Origin: Anaerolineales bacterium UBA6663
GTDB lineage: Bacteria; Chloroflexota; Anaerolineae; Anaerolineales; UBA6663
DNA length: 15,624 bases
NCBI GenBank assembly: GCA_002455335.1
Contig: DKKP01000261.1
Coordinates: forward strand, 34,277-49,900
Direction: 5' to 3'
Of the stretch, positions 13,651 through 15,624 are shown piece after piece. Both the position numbers and the translations under genes were made by a program. Position 1 is the first letter of the stretch. Each line of letters opens with the position of its first letter. Under the pieces are notes generated by a model, which saw only the letters and a list, made by a program, of their open reading frames with translations, made no database searches and was not told the DNA's origin.

Positions 13651-14703
13651 TTACGGGATGATGCAGGCCATCACGCCCTTCTGGGCGTGCAGGCGGTTCT
13701 CGGCTTCCATGAAGCAGGCCTTGCCCCAGGCGCTATCGAGCACTTCGTCGGTGACTTCGGCGCCGCGCTCGCACGGCAGACAGTGCATGTACTGCGCGGT
13801 CGGCTTGGCCATCTTCATGCGCTTCGAGTCGGCGATCCAACCCTTGTACTTGTCGAAGAGCTTGACCATCTCATCCTGCTCGGGCTTCTTGGTGACGGGC
13901 GGGAGCAGGTCGAGGCAGACGTAGTTCTTGGCGTAGACGATGTCGGCGCCCTCACAGGCGTCTTCCATCTTGTCGGTCACGGTATACGAGCCGCCGTTCA
14001 ACTCGACGTTGGCCTTGATCGCGGCCTCGATCTCGGGATCGATGTGCATCTCCGGCGGTCGCGCAAAGACGATGTCGGCGCCGTAGAAGCTCGAGGCGTA
14101 CATGAAGTCATGGTGCGGCGCGATCGGCTTCTTCGGGCTCGAGCCCCAGGTCCAGGTGACGCCGAGCTTGCGCCCGCGCAGGTCGCGGCCGTACAGTTCG
14201 CGCAACGTCATTACGTCGGCCATGCCCTGGCACGGGTGATAGATGTTGTCTTCCATGTTGATCACCGGGACGGTCGCCCACTTGGCGAACTCGCGGATGA
14301 TCTTCAGGCTCTTCTCGTACTCCCAGCCGACTTTGTCGCCAAGGATGCGGATCGCCAGGCAGTCGCCCATGCTCGAGAGCACGCGCGCGACATCCGAGAT
14401 GCGCTCCGACCCGTAGCCCTGGTCCTCGCCCTCGAGCGTGGGCAAACGGGTGGCATCGGGCTGCAGGAAGTGGCCGTGGCCGCCGAGCTGGAAGATGCCG
14501 GCCTCGAAGCTGTTGCGCGTGCGCAGCGACGGATTGAAGAACATCATGTGCAGCGTGCGCATCGGCAGGATGTCATTGTGATGGCGCTTGATCGCCATAT
14601 CGGCCTTGAGGTTCAAGGCCACATCCAGCATCGTGTCGATCTCTTCCTTCGTGAAATCGCGCAGGGTGATGAAATCTCGCCCCTTCAAACCCTCAGTGAT
14701 CAT
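13651..14703 (-). CDS. Aspartate/ornithine carbamoyltransferase superfamily protein, acetylornithine-type lineage, substrate unknown
   Basis: 350 aa from the ATG at 14703, chosen over the in-frame ATG at 14751 because GAGGAG at 14710-14715 lies six bases before it. Carbamoyl-phosphate site residues are intact: FFNPSLRTRNSFE (S59-R63) and HPCQ (156-159). FQLGGH (about 71-76), VTWTWGSSPKKP (about 182-193) and EAENRLHAQKGVMA resemble N-acetylornithine and N-succinylornithine carbamoyltransferases, but the substrate loop HCLPCERGAEVTD (307-319) looks more like ordinary ornithine carbamoyltransferase. Placed 56 bp after allE, it is more likely catabolic (for example phosphorolysis of a ureide to carbamoyl phosphate) than an arginine-biosynthesis enzyme; this is inference. 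It does not resemble the purine-cluster transcarbamylase YgeW as I recall that sequence. No arginine gene is in the window. Confidence 0.88.
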   Translation of the reverse strand: MITEGLKGRDFITLRDFTKEEIDTMLDVALNLKADMAIKRHHNDILPMRTLHMMFFNPSLRTRNSFEAGIFQLGGHGHFLQPDATRLPTLEGEDQGYGSERISDVARVLSSMGDCLAIRILGDKVGWEYEKSLKIIREFAKWATVPVINMEDNIYHPCQGMADVMTLRELYGRDLRGRKLGVTWTWGSSPKKPIAPHHDFMYASSFYGADIVFARPPEMHIDPEIEAAIKANVELNGGSYTVTDKMEDACEGADIVYAKNYVCLDLLPPVTKKPEQDEMVKLFDKYKGWIADSKRMKMAKPTAQYMHCLPCERGAEVTDEVLDSAWGKACFMEAENRLHAQKGVMACIIP

Positions 14704-14709
14704 TTCAGA

Positions 14710-14715
14710 CTCCTC
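14710..14715 (-). promoter_or_regulatory. Ribosome binding site of the carbamoyltransferase gene (GAGGAG)
   Basis: GAGGAG on the minus strand, six bases before the ATG at 14703, decides against the upstream in-frame ATG at 14751. The 56-bp gap to allE shows no terminator or promoter. Confidence 0.75.
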
Positions 14716-14759
14716 TTGTTCTTGATTGCGTTGGCGTTTCGCGAGCCGCAAGCTGCCAG

Positions 14760-15554
14760 CTACGGCAGTTCGTAATCGCGATTGACGTCCTTGTAGAGCA
14801 GGTACGCCGATTTCTCCCAGCCCGTCGCGTAGTAGAACTGCGGGCAGTACGGCGCCATGTAGATGAAATCGTCCTTCTGCACCTCGATCAGGTCGTGGTT
14901 GAGCCAGTACAGACCGCGCCCGGCCACCATGTACAGCCCGTGCTCCATGACGTGCGCCTCGACGAAGCTGAAGTACACGCCCGGGTCGAACACCTGCAGG
15001 TTGATGCCCATGTCGAAGCCCATCTGCTCGTAAGGCGTCAGGTGCTGCTCCATGTAAGTGTCGGTCGGATCGGCGCGCACGTCGCTCTGGTGTGCCACGA
15101 TCGCGGCCGGGATGGCGATGCCGTCGACCTGGACATAGCGGCGCTTGATCCAGACCACGCGGCTGCGATCATCGCCCTTGTTCTGGAAGTCGTAGGCTTC
15201 GTGCGGCGGCAGCCAGGCGAAACCACCCTCAGGAAGCTTCCTGGCCTTCCCGCCCACAGTCATCTCGATCTCGCCCTCGAGCACGTAGAAGAAACTCTCG
15301 TAGTCATCGTCGCGCGTGCGCGCCGTGCGGCCGTTGGCCTCGACCAGGAGTTCATGCTGGACGAACGCCGCGCCGTTCTGCGGCGTCGCCAACACCTGTG
15401 CCAGCACACCTTCGAAGTGCGGCAGCTGGTGCTCAACCCGGCTCGAACGCGGGAAGATCATGTAGCTGCCCGGGACATTGATGCAACGGCAGCGCGACGT
15501 GATGTCGGCGTCGTTGACGATCAGTTTCTGGGTCTGGACCTGATTGAACTTCAT
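14760..15554 (-). CDS. allE: (S)-ureidoglycine aminohydrolase (bicupin)
   Basis: 264 aa, the family length. AllE (UGlyAH) hydrolyses (S)-ureidoglycine, the product of allantoate amidohydrolase, to (S)-ureidoglycolate and ammonia in purine/allantoin catabolism. Two cupin domains are visible: FFYVLEGEIEMTVGGKARKLPEGGFAWLPP (about 88-117) and VEAHVMEHGLYMVAGRGLYWLNHDLIEVQKDDFIYMAP (about 198-235). The metal ligands of the C-terminal cupin are all present: Glu199, His201, His205 and Gln239, with the same spacing (+2, +6, +40) as the Mn ligands of the plant enzyme as I recall them. The ending YLLYKDVNRD is highly characteristic. GAGGAG at 15560-15565, five bases before the ATG, supports the start. 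It is the most upstream minus-strand gene in view; allantoinase and allantoate amidohydrolase, if present, lie outside. Confidence 0.93.
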   Translation of the reverse strand: MKFNQVQTQKLIVNDADITSRCRCINVPGSYMIFPRSSRVEHQLPHFEGVLAQVLATPQNGAAFVQHELLVEANGRTARTRDDDYESFFYVLEGEIEMTVGGKARKLPEGGFAWLPPHEAYDFQNKGDDRSRVVWIKRRYVQVDGIAIPAAIVAHQSDVRADPTDTYMEQHLTPYEQMGFDMGINLQVFDPGVYFSFVEAHVMEHGLYMVAGRGLYWLNHDLIEVQKDDFIYMAPYCPQFYYATGWEKSAYLLYKDVNRDYELP

Positions 15555-15605
15555 CGCTTCTCCTCGATTGGGAAGTGAGGGCGAGAGGCGGTGTGCTCCG
15601 GTGGT

Positions 15606-15620
15606 CGGGGCGTCGCCCCG
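15606..15620. repeat. Short palindromic hairpin upstream of allE
   Basis: CGGGGC and GCCCCG flank a 3-nt loop about 50 bp upstream of allE, at the window edge. It could end the gene that lies further upstream or be part of the allE leader. The remaining 15566-15605 shows no clear promoter. Confidence 0.3.
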
Positions 15621-15624
15621 GCCT

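Noticed and set aside
13651..14703. Calling the carbamoyltransferase argF or YgeW
   Set aside because: ArgF is not supported because the N-terminal and core motifs are of the acetyl/succinylornithine type; YgeW, as I recall its sequence, differs in the carbamoyl-phosphate and C-terminal motifs.

Overview
The window is GC-rich bacterial DNA with one plus-strand gene at the left edge and twelve minus-strand genes filling the rest. A membrane-anchored serine/threonine kinase with a Pro/Thr linker and a beta-sandwich-like ectodomain, a Pro/Thr-rich secreted glycosidase-like lipoprotein, an F420-type luciferase-like oxidoreductase and a split glycine decarboxylase together suggest a Chloroflexota (Chloroflexi) bacterium. 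No rRNA or other taxonomic marker is present, so this is an inference. No tRNA, rRNA, CRISPR array, insertion sequence or phage gene was seen.

Layout. (1) 1-2352: the C-terminal part of the kinase (plus strand) converges on the lipoprotein gene (minus strand), with only 3 bp between their stop codons. (2) 2498-6947: a complete set of glycine cleavage genes, transcribed gcvT-gcvH-gcvPA-gcvPB; the L protein (lpd) is not in the window. (3) 7047-8829: an LLM-class (probably F420-dependent) oxidoreductase and an Asp/Glu/hydantoin-type racemase of the family that includes allantoin racemase. (4) 8893-13524: an FAD-dependent DAO-family dehydrogenase preceded by a full ETF module, transcribed fixC-fixX-etfB-etfA, with overlapping or closely spaced genes. 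(5) 13651-15554: a divergent carbamoyltransferase and an (S)-ureidoglycine aminohydrolase (allE) whose metal ligands are intact. No gene-free stretch exceeds 300 bp; the larger gaps (63-145 bp) mostly hold GC-rich perfect hairpins without a U-tract.

How the genes may work together. AllE, a racemase of the allantoin/hydantoin type and a carbamoyltransferase side by side point to catabolism of ureides (allantoin or another carbamoylated amino compound). The carbamoyltransferase could run in the phosphorolytic direction and release carbamoyl phosphate. The DAO dehydrogenase probably passes electrons to EtfAB and then through FixC/FixX to quinone, and possibly to a low-potential acceptor. Glycine, formed from glyoxylate or from an N-substituted glycine, could be oxidised by the glycine cleavage system. 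All these genes share one strand over about 13 kb, but whether they form one transcript or one pathway is inference. The most interesting element is the carbamoyltransferase, whose substrate loop matches neither acetylornithine nor succinylornithine carbamoyltransferase as I recall them.
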